Source: Acidobacterium sp. S8 (GTDB lineage: Bacteria; Acidobacteriota; Terriglobia; Terriglobales; Acidobacteriaceae). From it: DNA of 64,000 nucleotides. Location: NCBI RefSeq assembly GCF_009765985.1, contig NZ_LMUM01000034.1, positions 283,508 through 347,507 on the forward strand, given 5' to 3'. Shown piece by piece: positions 53,058 through 60,829 of the stretch (its first letter is position 1; each line of letters begins with the position of its first letter). Under the pieces are notes generated by a model that worked only from the letters and a program-made list of their open reading frames with translations, had not been told where the DNA came from and did not search any database. The translations under genes were made by a program, and so were the position numbers.

Positions 53058-54131
53058 CTACTGCAACGGCTGACCATCCGCAGTCATAAGCTGCAACTGC
53101 TGCTGGTCATACTGCTTCACCCCATCCGGCAGCGGAGCATAATTCAAGCTCCCAGCCGTGGCCTGCCCATCCGTAATGATGTACTGCGCAAAGCCCTTCA
53201 GCGCAGCCCGCTTATCCTTACCCGGACCATCCTTCGGAATAATCAGGAACGTCAGCCCCGAAATCGGATAAGCGTCCTTCGCTGAAGCTGGCGGGTTCAC
53301 AATCGGAGTCCGCGGGTCTTGCGCCAACTGGCTGCTGAAAGCATTGATTGCTGCCGTCGTGGCGTCTGCCGTAGCAGAAACATACTCGCCAGCCTGGTTT
53401 TTTACCTTCGCCACCGGCAGTTGATTCTGCTGCGCGTAGGTCAGCTCCACATAGCCAATTGCTCCCGGAGACTGCCGAATATTTCCCGTGACACCCTCGC
53501 TGCCCTTGCCGCCCAGTCCAACCGGCCAGTTTACCGAATTGCCCTTGCCCACCTTCGACTGCCACTCCGGGCTCACAGCAGCCAGATAAGTAGTGAAAAT
53601 GTTGGTCGTGCCGCTGCCCTCCGCGCGGTGAGCTACCACGATATTCACCTTCGGCAGTGTCACTCCAGGGTTGTCCTTCGCAATCAACGGATCCTGCCAG
53701 CTCTTGATCGTGCCCAGAAAGATGCCTGCCAGCGCTTCAGGTGAAAGCTGCAGCGGGTCTTTCAAATCCGGCAGGTTATAAGTCAGACAGACAGGACCGG
53801 CGGACTCGGGAAACTGGATCACCGGTTTCATCGCAGCCAGCTGTTGATCGTTCAGCGCAGCATCGGAGGCGCCAAAATCCACCGTGCCCGCCTTCACCTG
53901 CTGAATGCCCCCACCCGAGCCTATGGACTGGTAATTGATCTGCACATTGGTGTGAACCTTTGAATAATCCGACGTCCAGCGCGTCATCACAGGATTGACA
54001 AAGGTGCTCCCGGCGCCCGAGAGCTGAATGTTTTCCGGACCGCTAGGTTTGCAGCCGGTAAAAGCAACCACGGCGAGCGTAGCGGCAGCCGCCGCAAATT
54101 TCTGGGTCATTGTAAAAGTAGAACCTTGCAC
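53058..54131 (-). CDS. pstS: Phosphate ABC transporter substrate-binding lipoprotein
   Basis: 357 residues. Signal and lipobox VVAFTGC place the lipid-anchored cysteine near residue 27. SGAGSTFVNPVMTRW begins the PBP-like domain; SGGGIQQVKAGTVDFGASDA and VAHRAEGSGTTNIFTTYL contribute phosphate-binding residues. The GTG start is chosen because AGGAGGAGG lies 7 nt upstream; an inner ATG (54110) lacks a site. No pstCAB genes lie beside it, so it is separate from the permease here. Confidence 0.92.
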   Translation of the reverse strand: MQGSTFTMTQKFAAAAATLAVVAFTGCKPSGPENIQLSGAGSTFVNPVMTRWTSDYSKVHTNVQINYQSIGSGGGIQQVKAGTVDFGASDAALNDQQLAAMKPVIQFPESAGPVCLTYNLPDLKDPLQLSPEALAGIFLGTIKSWQDPLIAKDNPGVTLPKVNIVVAHRAEGSGTTNIFTTYLAAVSPEWQSKVGKGNSVNWPVGLGGKGSEGVTGNIRQSPGAIGYVELTYAQQNQLPVAKVKNQAGEYVSATADATTAAINAFSSQLAQDPRTPIVNPPASAKDAYPISGLTFLIIPKDGPGKDKRAALKGFAQYIITDGQATAGSLNYAPLPDGVKQYDQQQLQLMTADGQPLQ

Positions 54132-54341
54132 GCGAAATCCTCCTCCTACAGTACATACCCGTCAGTTGTTGCCGAGACATCCCCGGATGCCTCCCCATCA
54201 TATTTTCAAGAAATATTCACATTCACTTTGGCCCATTTCCCTGCCGCGAGCTGGCAACGCTTCCGCCGCCATCTCCTTCCTACTTACCAGAGCACGTAAA
54301 ACTTCTCATGGTATGCCAAAAAAGAAGTGGAGGTAGTCGGC

Positions 54342-54905
54342 ATGCAGCAAACCCTGAAAGGTAAGAGAGTCGCAATTCTGGCCACAGATGGCTTTGAACA
54401 GGTTGAGCTTACCGAACCCAAGAAGGCAGTCGAACAAGCTGGTGCGACGACAGATGTCATCTCGCCCAAGTCCGGAGAAATCCGCGGATGGAAGTTCAAA
54501 GATTGGGGCGACTCGGTAAAGGTCGACAAAACGCTCGAAAACGCCAAACCGGCAGATTACGACTTGCTGCTGCTCCCGGGCGGCGTCGCCAATCCAGACA
54601 ATCTGCGAATGGACGAGAAAGCCGTCAATTTTGTGAAGCAGTTCGCCCAAGCCGGCAAGCCGATAGCAGCCATCTGTCACGGGCCGTGGACTTTAATCGA
54701 AGCAGGAGTGGTCAAAGGACGCACGCTCACCTCATGGCCGTCCCTCAAGACCGACTTGAAGAACGCCGGAGCCAATTGGGTCGATAAAGAAGTGGTTGTG
54801 GATGGCAACTTCATCACCAGCAGGAAGCCGGACGATCTCCCCGCCTTCAATAAAAAGGTGATCGAGGAAATTGCCGATGGCAAACACCTGAAGGCCGCCT
54901 CTTAG
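54342..54905 (+). CDS. DJ-1/PfpI-family protein (class I glutamine amidotransferase-like)
   Basis: 187 residues. Begins GKRVAILATDGFEQVELTEP with the family glutamate; the nucleophile elbow AAICHGPWTLIEAGVVKGR holds the reactive cysteine. Such proteins act as intracellular proteases, deglycases or stress chaperones; activity is not decided by sequence. The ATG at 54342 follows GGAGG by 8 nt. It is closed by a strong terminator. Confidence 0.9.
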   Translation: MQQTLKGKRVAILATDGFEQVELTEPKKAVEQAGATTDVISPKSGEIRGWKFKDWGDSVKVDKTLENAKPADYDLLLLPGGVANPDNLRMDEKAVNFVKQFAQAGKPIAAICHGPWTLIEAGVVKGRTLTSWPSLKTDLKNAGANWVDKEVVVDGNFITSRKPDDLPAFNKKVIEEIADGKHLKAAS

Positions 54906-54924
54906 AAATAATTGGGTATACGGT

Positions 54925-54958
54925 TGAGGGCTGCGCTCATGCGCAGCCCTCAGTTTTT
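54925..54958 (+). terminator. Intrinsic terminator after the PfpI gene
   Basis: 12-bp stem TGAGGGCTGCGC / GCGCAGCCCTCA with TCAT loop, then G and five T. It lies 19 nt after the stop codon. Confidence 0.9.
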
Positions 54959-54976
54959 ACGATGAAGAAGAAACCC

Positions 54977-55015
54977 GGGTGCCCCATCCTTTCGCGCATT
55001 TTGCGAAAGGGTGGG
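54977..55015. repeat. Dispersed GGGTGCCCCATCC hairpin element
   Basis: Same arms (CCTTTCGCGC / GCGAAAGGG) as 53012-53050 and similar to 37646-37685. Between the PfpI terminator and the convergent pepA. Confidence 0.75.
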
Positions 55016-55072
55016 ATCCGAAAAAACAGCCGGACGATCTGTTTCGTGAACTAGAGAAAAACCAGGGATAAA

Positions 55073-56575
55073 CTACTTTCCGTAACTCCTCACCCACTCC
55101 ACAATACTTCTTACCCCAACCCCGGTCGGACCCTTGGCCGTCCAGGCTTTCGCATCATCCAGCCAGGCCATGCTGGCAATATCAAGGTGAATCCACGGAG
55201 TATCCTCCGCAAACTCTTTCAGAAACATAGCCGCCGTAATAGCCCCGCCATAACGTCCGCCCGTATTCTTAATATCGGCAATATCCGAGCGAATCTGTTC
55301 GCGATACTCCTCATCGAGCGGTAGCCGCCAGAACCGCTCCCCGGATTTCGCCAGCGCGCCGGCAAAGTGCTCGTAAGTATCCTCATCGTTTGAGAAGACC
55401 CCGGCATTGATCTGCCCCAGAGCCACAGCCACGGCACCCGTGAGCGTGGCCGCATCGATCAGGTGGGTCGCCCCCAGCTGACGCGCATAAGCCAGCCCAT
55501 CCGCCAGCACCAGCCGCCCTTCCGCATCCGTATTGATGATCTCAATGCTCTTGCCCGACATGGCAATTTCCACATCGCCCGGCTTGAAAGCCTTGCCCGA
55601 AGGCATGTTCTCTGCAGCCGTAACAATCGAGATCACTTTCACCGCAGGCTTCAGTTGAGCGATGGCGCGCATCGCTCCGATCATGGCCGCACCCCCGGCC
55701 ATGTCGTACTTCATCTTCTCCATGTTGTCCGAGGGCTTGATCGAAATGCCGCCCGTATCGAACGTGATGCCCTTGCCCACCAAACCCAGTACCGGCCCGT
55801 CCGCTGGCGCATTTTCCGGCGTGTACTCCATCACAATCAGAGCAGGCGGCTCATCCGAGCCCTGAGTGACGCTCCAGAAGGCTCCCATTTTCAGCTCATG
55901 CAGCTTTTCCGCGCCAAAAACCTCGCATTTCAGGCCGAATTCCTGCGCCATTTCCGCAGCTTTTTGCCCCAGAATCGTCGGCGTCATGCGGTTTCCCGGC
56001 TCGTTCACCAGCGTGCGGGTAAAGTTCTGCGATTCGCCGATGATCCGGCCTTCCTCAAAGCCGCTTTCAGCAGCTTTCTTATCGATGCCCTCCGCAGCCA
56101 CAATCGCCAGAGACTGGATGCTCTGGTCCTTGCGATCGCTGCGGTAGGTATCCGGATCGAAATCGGCGATCAATGCGCCTTCTACCGCGGCGCGAGCGAC
56201 TGCAGCGGCGTCAAAGGTATTCGGAAGCACGATGGCAAGCTCACGCAGCTTGCGCGGCTTAGCCAAACGGACGGCGGTTCCAGCCGCCTTGCGCACATCA
56301 TGCGCCGCAGCTTTCGCCTGCTTGTCCAGCCCAACCACCAGCAGGCGCTTCGCCTTCAGCCCCGCCGGAGCATGCAGCAGAACGGTTTCATTGCTTCCGC
56401 TCGCAAATTCACCCGTGGTGAGAACGCCGGAAGCTGCCTTCTGCAACGCCTCCTCGCCCGTCAGGAGCGAGATTTCGGGTTTGCTGTCTTTGCCTGTGGC
56501 TGCATCGGTCGAAAAAACGACAAGAAGTTCGGTCTCAATAGCGGCGGCATCGCCGGTCTGGAAGGTGGTCTTCAT
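55073..56575 (-). CDS. pepA: Leucyl aminopeptidase (M17 family)
   Basis: About 500 residues. The M17 catalytic domain shows LVGKGITFDTGGISIKPSDNMEKMKYDMAGGAA with metal ligands, and the signature NTDAEGRLVLAD. Removes N-terminal amino acids from peptides in the cytoplasm. I start it at the ATG giving MKTTFQTGD, although the GGAGG before it is closer than usual; the frame remains open to 56659 with unlikely sequence upstream. Confidence 0.93.
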   Translation of the reverse strand: MKTTFQTGDAAAIETELLVVFSTDAATGKDSKPEISLLTGEEALQKAASGVLTTGEFASGSNETVLLHAPAGLKAKRLLVVGLDKQAKAAAHDVRKAAGTAVRLAKPRKLRELAIVLPNTFDAAAVARAAVEGALIADFDPDTYRSDRKDQSIQSLAIVAAEGIDKKAAESGFEEGRIIGESQNFTRTLVNEPGNRMTPTILGQKAAEMAQEFGLKCEVFGAEKLHELKMGAFWSVTQGSDEPPALIVMEYTPENAPADGPVLGLVGKGITFDTGGISIKPSDNMEKMKYDMAGGAAMIGAMRAIAQLKPAVKVISIVTAAENMPSGKAFKPGDVEIAMSGKSIEIINTDAEGRLVLADGLAYARQLGATHLIDAATLTGAVAVALGQINAGVFSNDEDTYEHFAGALAKSGERFWRLPLDEEYREQIRSDIADIKNTGGRYGGAITAAMFLKEFAEDTPWIHLDIASMAWLDDAKAWTAKGPTGVGVRSIVEWVRSYGK

Positions 56576-56655
56576 GCCTCCAGTGTAAGGCTTCAGATTC
56601 AGATCCGGCATCGAGAGCCGGGAAGTCGCAGACTGAAATCGCACCTCGTCAACCA

Positions 56656-56750
56656 CCAAAGAGCGTCATTCTGAGGAGCGTAGCGACGAAGAATCCAGAG
56701 AATACCTCGATAGCGAAGAAGTAGAACCCTTTCAACCAGCTTTCAACAAA
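56656..56750. repeat. About 95-bp direct repeat, unit 1
   Basis: Opens CCAAAGAGCGTCATTCTGAG and ends near TTTCAACAAA. The second unit begins 118 bp further on with the same opening. Includes the GTCATTCTGAGGAGCG core shared with other repeats in the window. Upstream of pepA. Confidence 0.75.
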
Positions 56751-56773
56751 GAACAAGCCACGCCCCCATCCCT

Positions 56774-56866
56774 CCAAAGAGCGTCATTCTGAGGAGCACA
56801 GCGACGAAGAATCCAGAGGATGTCTCGATAGCGAAAACGCAGGACCCTTTCAGCCAGCCTCCAAAA
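56774..56866. repeat. About 95-bp direct repeat, unit 2
   Basis: Aligns with 56656-56750 along its length with scattered differences and a few indels (TCTCGATAGCGAA and CCCTTTCA blocks are shared). Confidence 0.75.
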
Positions 56867-57023
56867 ATAAGCCCCGCAACCGTGTCAAGCAATTTCTACC
56901 ATCATCTTCCACAACTCCTTGAAAATGCAATAAATTCGTCGCAACGACAATTGGCATAGAATTATGCCCTAAAACGCTACACTGGAAATAGCGAACCAGA
57001 AACGGAGCCAATTCAGACCCCCT

Positions 57024-57111
57024 GCTAAGTGATTGAAAACAATAGAAGCAAGTTAACCTATTTAGAATCATGGGTTTGTCGGGGGGTCATCCCCCGCTAA
57101 GTGATTGAAAA
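57024..57111. repeat. Two copies of a 16-bp motif GCTAAGTGATTGAAAA
   Basis: Exact copies at 57024-57039 and 57096-57111, 72 bp apart, each preceded by a run of C. The region from about 56870 to 57165 has no gene and is AT-richer than its surroundings; it looks like a decayed or miniature intergenic element. Confidence 0.65.
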
Positions 57112-57126
57112 ATATAGAGCCGGAAG

Positions 57127-57159
57127 AAAAAAGGAGGGGGGAGGGGGTAGCTGACCCCC
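57127..57159 (-). terminator. Possible terminator of the TonB-dependent receptor gene
   Basis: Stem GGGGGT / ACCCCC around AGCTG, 7 nt after the stop codon. On the minus strand six T follow, but only after about 10 C-rich bases, so the fit to a classic terminator is imperfect. Confidence 0.35.
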
Positions 57160-57165
57160 GTCCCT

Positions 57166-60100
57166 TCAGAACAGCAACTTCAGCCCAAACTGAATCTGCC
57201 GGGAAGTTGTAGCGGTCGTCGTAATGACCCCCGCCGTAGGCGAAGGCGTGGACGAAGCCGACGAATAAACCACCGTATTCGGCGTCCCGAAGTTGGTGTG
57301 GTTGAGGATATTGAAGAACTCGCTGCGGAATTGCAGGTTTACCTTTTCCGAGATAGCCGTGTTCTTGCGCAGCGAAAGATCGAGCTCGGAAACCCCAGGT
57401 CCGGTCAGCGTATTGCGTCCAAGATTCCCATAAGTGCCGGAAACTGGCACGATAAACGCCTCAGGATTGAAATATTGTGAAGCTCCGCCTTCGACAATCT
57501 TTCCGCGAAAATCGGGATTAACCGAAGGACGGACCGGATTGCGGCTGTCGCCGTTATTCGACGGATTAAAGCCAAGCTGCGGCGTAAATGGCAGGCCCGT
57601 TTGCAGATTGACGATAGCGCTGGTGCTCCAGCCACTTACGGCCCGTTCTCCGAAGTTCGATAATCCGGCAAGCCATGGCTTTCCGTGTCCGAAAGGCAGG
57701 TCATACGTGCCGTTAAGCACAGCCAAATGGCGCACATCGGTATTCGCCGGACCGTAATCAAGACCCGGTTCCGCCGGATACATCACGAATCCGGGCGCAT
57801 TCGCCCCCACACTGCTGTTCCAGGCTGTACCGTTATCGAGATTTTTCGAGAAGGTATAAACGCCGCGAAGCTGCAGCCCATTGTTAAAGCGCCGGTTCAC
57901 ATCGACAATCAGCCCGTTGTAAGAGCTCACGCCTTCTGAGATCCAGGTCGTACTGTTGGCCAGCGCGGGATTGGCAAGCGGTGCTCCGCTGGGATAGTAG
58001 ACCGTCCCGGCAGCCAGACCGACTGGGCACGGCGAAGCCGGGCAGATCGTAGGAATCGGCTCGTTCACGTCCTCGGATAGCATCTGGTGATAGCCATGCG
58101 AACCGAGATAACCGAGCGTAAGGGAGATGCCGGGTGCAATCTGCTGCTCCACATTCAGCGACCAGCTCAGCAGCGTCGGTGTATCCGCATTCGGCTGAAT
58201 GCCGCTGGGCGAAACCTTGCTGTTAGCCGGAGCAGGCTCGCCGGGAACAAAGTTGAGCGACGACACGGCAACGTTCTTGATGCTCTGCGTCGTATTGAAA
58301 GGAGCATTCTGGTCGAGCCGGTAGTCGAGGCTGTCGAGCAGCGCGCGATAAACGCCGAAGCCCGCATGAACCACCGTGCCGCCCTTCTGCGAAGGCGTCC
58401 ACGCGACACCAATTCGTGGCTCCGGCATGAACTTCGCGCGGTTGTCCGCGAAGGCGGACGAGCCGACATGCGGCTGCGTCTCCAGCACGCCGTTGTCGTC
58501 GAAGACATAGTTGGAAGCGCGTCCCTGGGCTTCGTTCCAGCCGTCTGTCGATTCGAAGCGGAAGCCAAGCCGCAGCTCGAGATTTGACCGCAGCCGCAAC
58601 GTGTCCTGCACGAAGCCCGCAGCTTCGAGCGATCGCCAGCCGAGTTCCGTAGGCGAGGGAATGACAGTAAAGGTGGAGACAGAGCCCTTCAGAAATGCGC
58701 TCAGGCTGCCAAAAGAAGCCTGGCCATACTGATACTGCGCGAGATTGCTGTTCGACTGAAGCCGCTGCAACCAGACCCCAGCTTCCAGCTGGTTCCGACC
58801 ATGCGAAATATACACATGGTCGTCCCACGTGAACAGGTTGCGAACCGCGCGAAGGTTGCTGCCCGCATTGGTGCCGCCGAGACTGATCTGCGAAGCACCG
58901 TTCAACGCCGTACCGCCGCCGATGACGACGGCGCCGATCTGTTTCCCCGCAACCCAGCCGGGAAGATCGACCGGCGTCTCGCCGGTAAAGAAATACCCGC
59001 CGCGAGAAAAGCCGAAGCGGAAGGTATTCAGAATGTTCGAGGTGAAGATGTGCTGCTCCTGTGCGCTCAGCACCTGCTCGCGCAGGCTCGTGTCCACCGA
59101 GCTGAGTGGATTGATGGTAGGAGTGTTTGCCGCGCTGTCGTCAATCGTGTAAACCGCAAATGCAGAATCCTTCGCGGAGATATTGTCATCGAGCCGCGTC
59201 GTGCCAAAGTCCTCGCGGATGCGTTGCAGCGGATGATTGAATGCTTCAGCGATGCCGCCGCCAAGCTCCGGCCCATTCTGGACCGGCCATAGCTCCAGTA
59301 GAGGCTGCACACTGGGTACGGCCTGCGCGCGAGACGCGTTGTCCGGAACCAGCGTCACGTTCGACAAGCCAAGATTTTGCCGGAAGCCTTCGTAGTTGCC
59401 GAACAACAGCAGTTTATTTTTCACCAGCGGTCCGCCAAGCGAACCGCCAAACTGGTTGCGCTGAAAGATGGGAATATCGCTCTGGTCGAAGTAGTTACGC
59501 GCATCAAGAGCGCTGTTGCGCAGAAACTCAAAGGCGCTGCCGTGCAGCTTGTTTGTGCCCGACGCAGTCACGATGCTAACCTGCGCGCCGGTTCTCTTGC
59601 CATACTCCGCGCCGTAAGCGTCGGAGACGACGTTGAACTCGCGCACCGCATCGACACCCAGCAGCTGTCCGCTCACACCGCCGGGAGTGACGTTGATCTC
59701 CGAAGCCCCGGTATACTCAATACCGTTCAGCAGGAAGATATTGTCCTGCGGACGGTGACCGGCAACAGCAAACATATTGCCCGGCGAAGAATTGGTCGTT
59801 CCAACCGCGCCGGAACGCTGGCCGGTGTAATTCACTACAGCGGGATTGAGAGTAATCAGCTCATCGAAGCTGCGGCCATTGAGGGGAAGCTCCTTCACCT
59901 GGCGCTCGCTTACGAGACCGGAAATCTGCTGTGTCGTGGGATTCAGCGTCTGCGGCGCATCAGTAACAGCCACATCCTCATGCACTGAGCCCACTGCCAG
60001 CGAGAGATCAACCACAGCGCTCTGGCCAATCACCAGGCTGATGCCGCTGCGCGATTGTGTGCTGAAGCCGTCTTTCTGCGCTATGACTTCATAGTTGCCG

Positions 60101-60333
60101 ACGGGAACGGATGGCGCTGCATAGTGCCCTGAAGCATCGCTCGCGACCCGGCGTTCCGCGCCTGTTTCGAGATTTCGTACTGTGATCGTCGCTTGCGGAA
60201 TGCTGGCGCCCGAAGCATCGCGGACTGTGCCGATAATGGAGGCCCCAACAATCTGCGCTCGAGCGTTGACGGTGAATACCGCAGCAAGCGCTGATAAAAG
60301 AATTACAAGTACGCGTGTATGTCCGCGCTCCAT
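57166..60333 (-). CDS. TonB-dependent receptor, Oar-like with N-terminal carboxypeptidase-regulatory domain
   Basis: 1055 residues. A signal peptide (about 1-27, ending NARAQ) precedes a CarboxypepD_reg-like domain (IGTVRDASGASIPQATITVRNLETG...). The plug follows from about residue 125 (SERQVKELPLNGRSFDELITLNPAV, FLLNGIEY) and then a long beta-barrel ending in RQIQFGLKLLF, with the terminal phenylalanine expected of outer-membrane proteins. GGGGAG lies 5 nt before the ATG. The substrate is unknown. Its 5' leader holds a Cys-rich mini-ORF and a terminator, and it diverges from cysDNH, which suggests uptake of a sulfur-containing compound (inference). Confidence 0.9.
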   Translation of the reverse strand: MERGHTRVLVILLSALAAVFTVNARAQIVGASIIGTVRDASGASIPQATITVRNLETGAERRVASDASGHYAAPSVPVGNYEVIAQKDGFSTQSRSGISLVIGQSAVVDLSLAVGSVHEDVAVTDAPQTLNPTTQQISGLVSERQVKELPLNGRSFDELITLNPAVVNYTGQRSGAVGTTNSSPGNMFAVAGHRPQDNIFLLNGIEYTGASEINVTPGGVSGQLLGVDAVREFNVVSDAYGAEYGKRTGAQVSIVTASGTNKLHGSAFEFLRNSALDARNYFDQSDIPIFQRNQFGGSLGGPLVKNKLLLFGNYEGFRQNLGLSNVTLVPDNASRAQAVPSVQPLLELWPVQNGPELGGGIAEAFNHPLQRIREDFGTTRLDDNISAKDSAFAVYTIDDSAANTPTINPLSSVDTSLREQVLSAQEQHIFTSNILNTFRFGFSRGGYFFTGETPVDLPGWVAGKQIGAVVIGGGTALNGASQISLGGTNAGSNLRAVRNLFTWDDHVYISHGRNQLEAGVWLQRLQSNSNLAQYQYGQASFGSLSAFLKGSVSTFTVIPSPTELGWRSLEAAGFVQDTLRLRSNLELRLGFRFESTDGWNEAQGRASNYVFDDNGVLETQPHVGSSAFADNRAKFMPEPRIGVAWTPSQKGGTVVHAGFGVYRALLDSLDYRLDQNAPFNTTQSIKNVAVSSLNFVPGEPAPANSKVSPSGIQPNADTPTLLSWSLNVEQQIAPGISLTLGYLGSHGYHQMLSEDVNEPIPTICPASPCPVGLAAGTVYYPSGAPLANPALANSTTWISEGVSSYNGLIVDVNRRFNNGLQLRGVYTFSKNLDNGTAWNSSVGANAPGFVMYPAEPGLDYGPANTDVRHLAVLNGTYDLPFGHGKPWLAGLSNFGERAVSGWSTSAIVNLQTGLPFTPQLGFNPSNNGDSRNPVRPSVNPDFRGKIVEGGASQYFNPEAFIVPVSGTYGNLGRNTLTGPGVSELDLSLRKNTAISEKVNLQFRSEFFNILNHTNFGTPNTVVYSSASSTPSPTAGVITTTATTSRQIQFGLKLLF

Positions 60334-60474
60334 AGATACTCCCCAAAAAGTTGCTGCATTGTGATTTGTGAAAAGAGAAGAGGCGGCAGATCAACAACAA
60401 CACAGGGAGTCGCGATCGACGCCTGCAGGGAATACGAGTTGAAAAGATCTGAAACCCATGTTTTCACCGAGGAA

Positions 60475-60506
60475 GTAAAAAGCCGCCAGGAGATTGCCCG
60501 GCGGCT
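60475..60506 (-). terminator. Intrinsic terminator/attenuator in the leader of the TonB-dependent receptor gene
   Basis: On the minus strand, AGCCGCC / GGCGGCT with a 12-nt loop runs into five T. It lies 27 nt after the stop of the Cys-rich leader ORF and about 140 nt before the receptor start, so read-through is needed to express the receptor. A leader segment spanning Cys codons (60578-60586, GTGGCTGTT) can pair over 9 positions, two of them G-U, with AGCAGCCGC in the 5' arm (60501-60509), a candidate antiterminator. Confidence 0.8.
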
Positions 60507-60533
60507 GCTTTGAAAACGAAGCTCTTATGAAAG

Positions 60534-60614
60534 CTAGTTCGCGTGCATGCACGTGCGGGCGCAACAGTTGCCTGTGCAACAGCCACAACATGCGGTCTGG
60601 TAGACGCGAGTCAT
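60534..60614 (-). CDS. Cysteine-rich leader peptide of the TonB-dependent receptor transcript (26 aa, 7 Cys)
   Basis: A 26-codon ORF, ATG to TAG, whose product starts MTRVYQTA. Seven cysteines lie at positions 9, 10, 12, 13, 17, 18 and 22 (CCGCC, then NCC, then a single Cys near MHAN). The start codon is about 2 nt downstream of the predicted transcription start and has no Shine-Dalgarno, so the message would be leaderless or nearly so. A terminator follows. The layout resembles the cysteine-responsive poly-Cys uORF attenuators described in mycobacteria. A metal-binding micropeptide is a possible alternative. Confidence 0.7.
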   Translation of the reverse strand: MTRVYQTACCGCCTGNCCARTCMHAN

Positions 60615-60622
60615 TGTTTCGT

Positions 60623-60651
60623 AGTGTATGAGGAATGCTCGCAACGGTCAA
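60623..60651 (-). promoter_or_regulatory. Promoter of the receptor leader transcript
   Basis: Minus-strand TTGACC (-35, 60646-60651), a 17-bp spacer, then TACACT (-10, 60623-60628). Transcription should start near 60616, within about 2 nt of the mini-ORF ATG. Its -35 box lies 9 bp from the opposing -35; together GTCAA-N9-TTGAC forms an inverted repeat that could also bind a regulator. Confidence 0.6.
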
Positions 60652-60660
60652 TGGCACAGT

Positions 60661-60692
60661 TTGACAGCGGCCCCGGGATGCGAGATTCTAAA
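60661..60692 (+). promoter_or_regulatory. Promoter of the cysDNH leader transcript
   Basis: Consensus TTGACA at 60661-60666. Possible -10 boxes are GATTCT at 60684-60689 (17-bp spacer) or the overlapping TTCTAA/TCTAAA (19-20 bp); none is strong. Any of them places the transcription start at about 60696-60699, at or a few nucleotides before the ATG of the Cys-rich leader ORF. Confidence 0.5.
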
Positions 60693-60698
60693 TAGCAC

Positions 60699-60794
60699 AT
60701 GGCTTCCACGCTTTGTACCTTCGCCTGTCGAATCGAGTGTCGCTGTTGTTATGACATCAGCGCATGTCGGCGAGGGTGTAAGCACTGTCGATAG
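60699..60794 (+). CDS. Cysteine-rich leader peptide of the cysDNH transcript (31 aa, 8 Cys)
   Basis: A 31-codon ORF, ATG to TAG, whose product starts MASTLCTFACRIECRCC. Eight cysteines lie at positions 6, 10, 14, 16, 17, 23, 27 and 30. All eight codons are TGT, whereas every cysteine codon I checked in cysD and the visible cysH is TGC. No Shine-Dalgarno precedes the ATG, which sits at the predicted transcription start. The stop codon lies in a hairpin (GATAG/CTATC extended by ACTG/CAGT, 60784-60812), and an intrinsic terminator follows. The likely role is sensing charged Cys-tRNA by ribosome pausing; the peptide itself need not act. Confidence 0.75.
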   Translation: MASTLCTFACRIECRCCYDISACRRGCKHCR

Positions 60795-60829
60795 AAATTC
60801 TCACTATCCAGTCAGCTTAGATACACATC

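Noticed and set aside
54180..54240. TTCAC-type direct repeats upstream of pstS as a Pho box
   Set aside because: The spacing does not match the known Pho box well enough, and only a short match is present.
57434..59988. Several 80-200-residue plus-strand frames within the TonB-dependent receptor gene
   Set aside because: Antisense shadows caused by codon bias in a GC-rich gene; no start signals or domains.
60527..60631. Plus-strand 34-aa Cys-containing frame opposite the receptor leader ORF
   Set aside because: It lies upstream of the plus-strand promoter and is explained as the antisense reading of the Cys-rich minus-strand ORF; fewer cysteines, and no terminator follows it in the right place.
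60391..60657. 88-aa minus-strand frame across the receptor leader
   Set aside because: It begins upstream of the minus-strand promoter, reads through the terminator stem and has no ribosome-binding site. The shorter Cys-rich ORF in another frame matches the signals.
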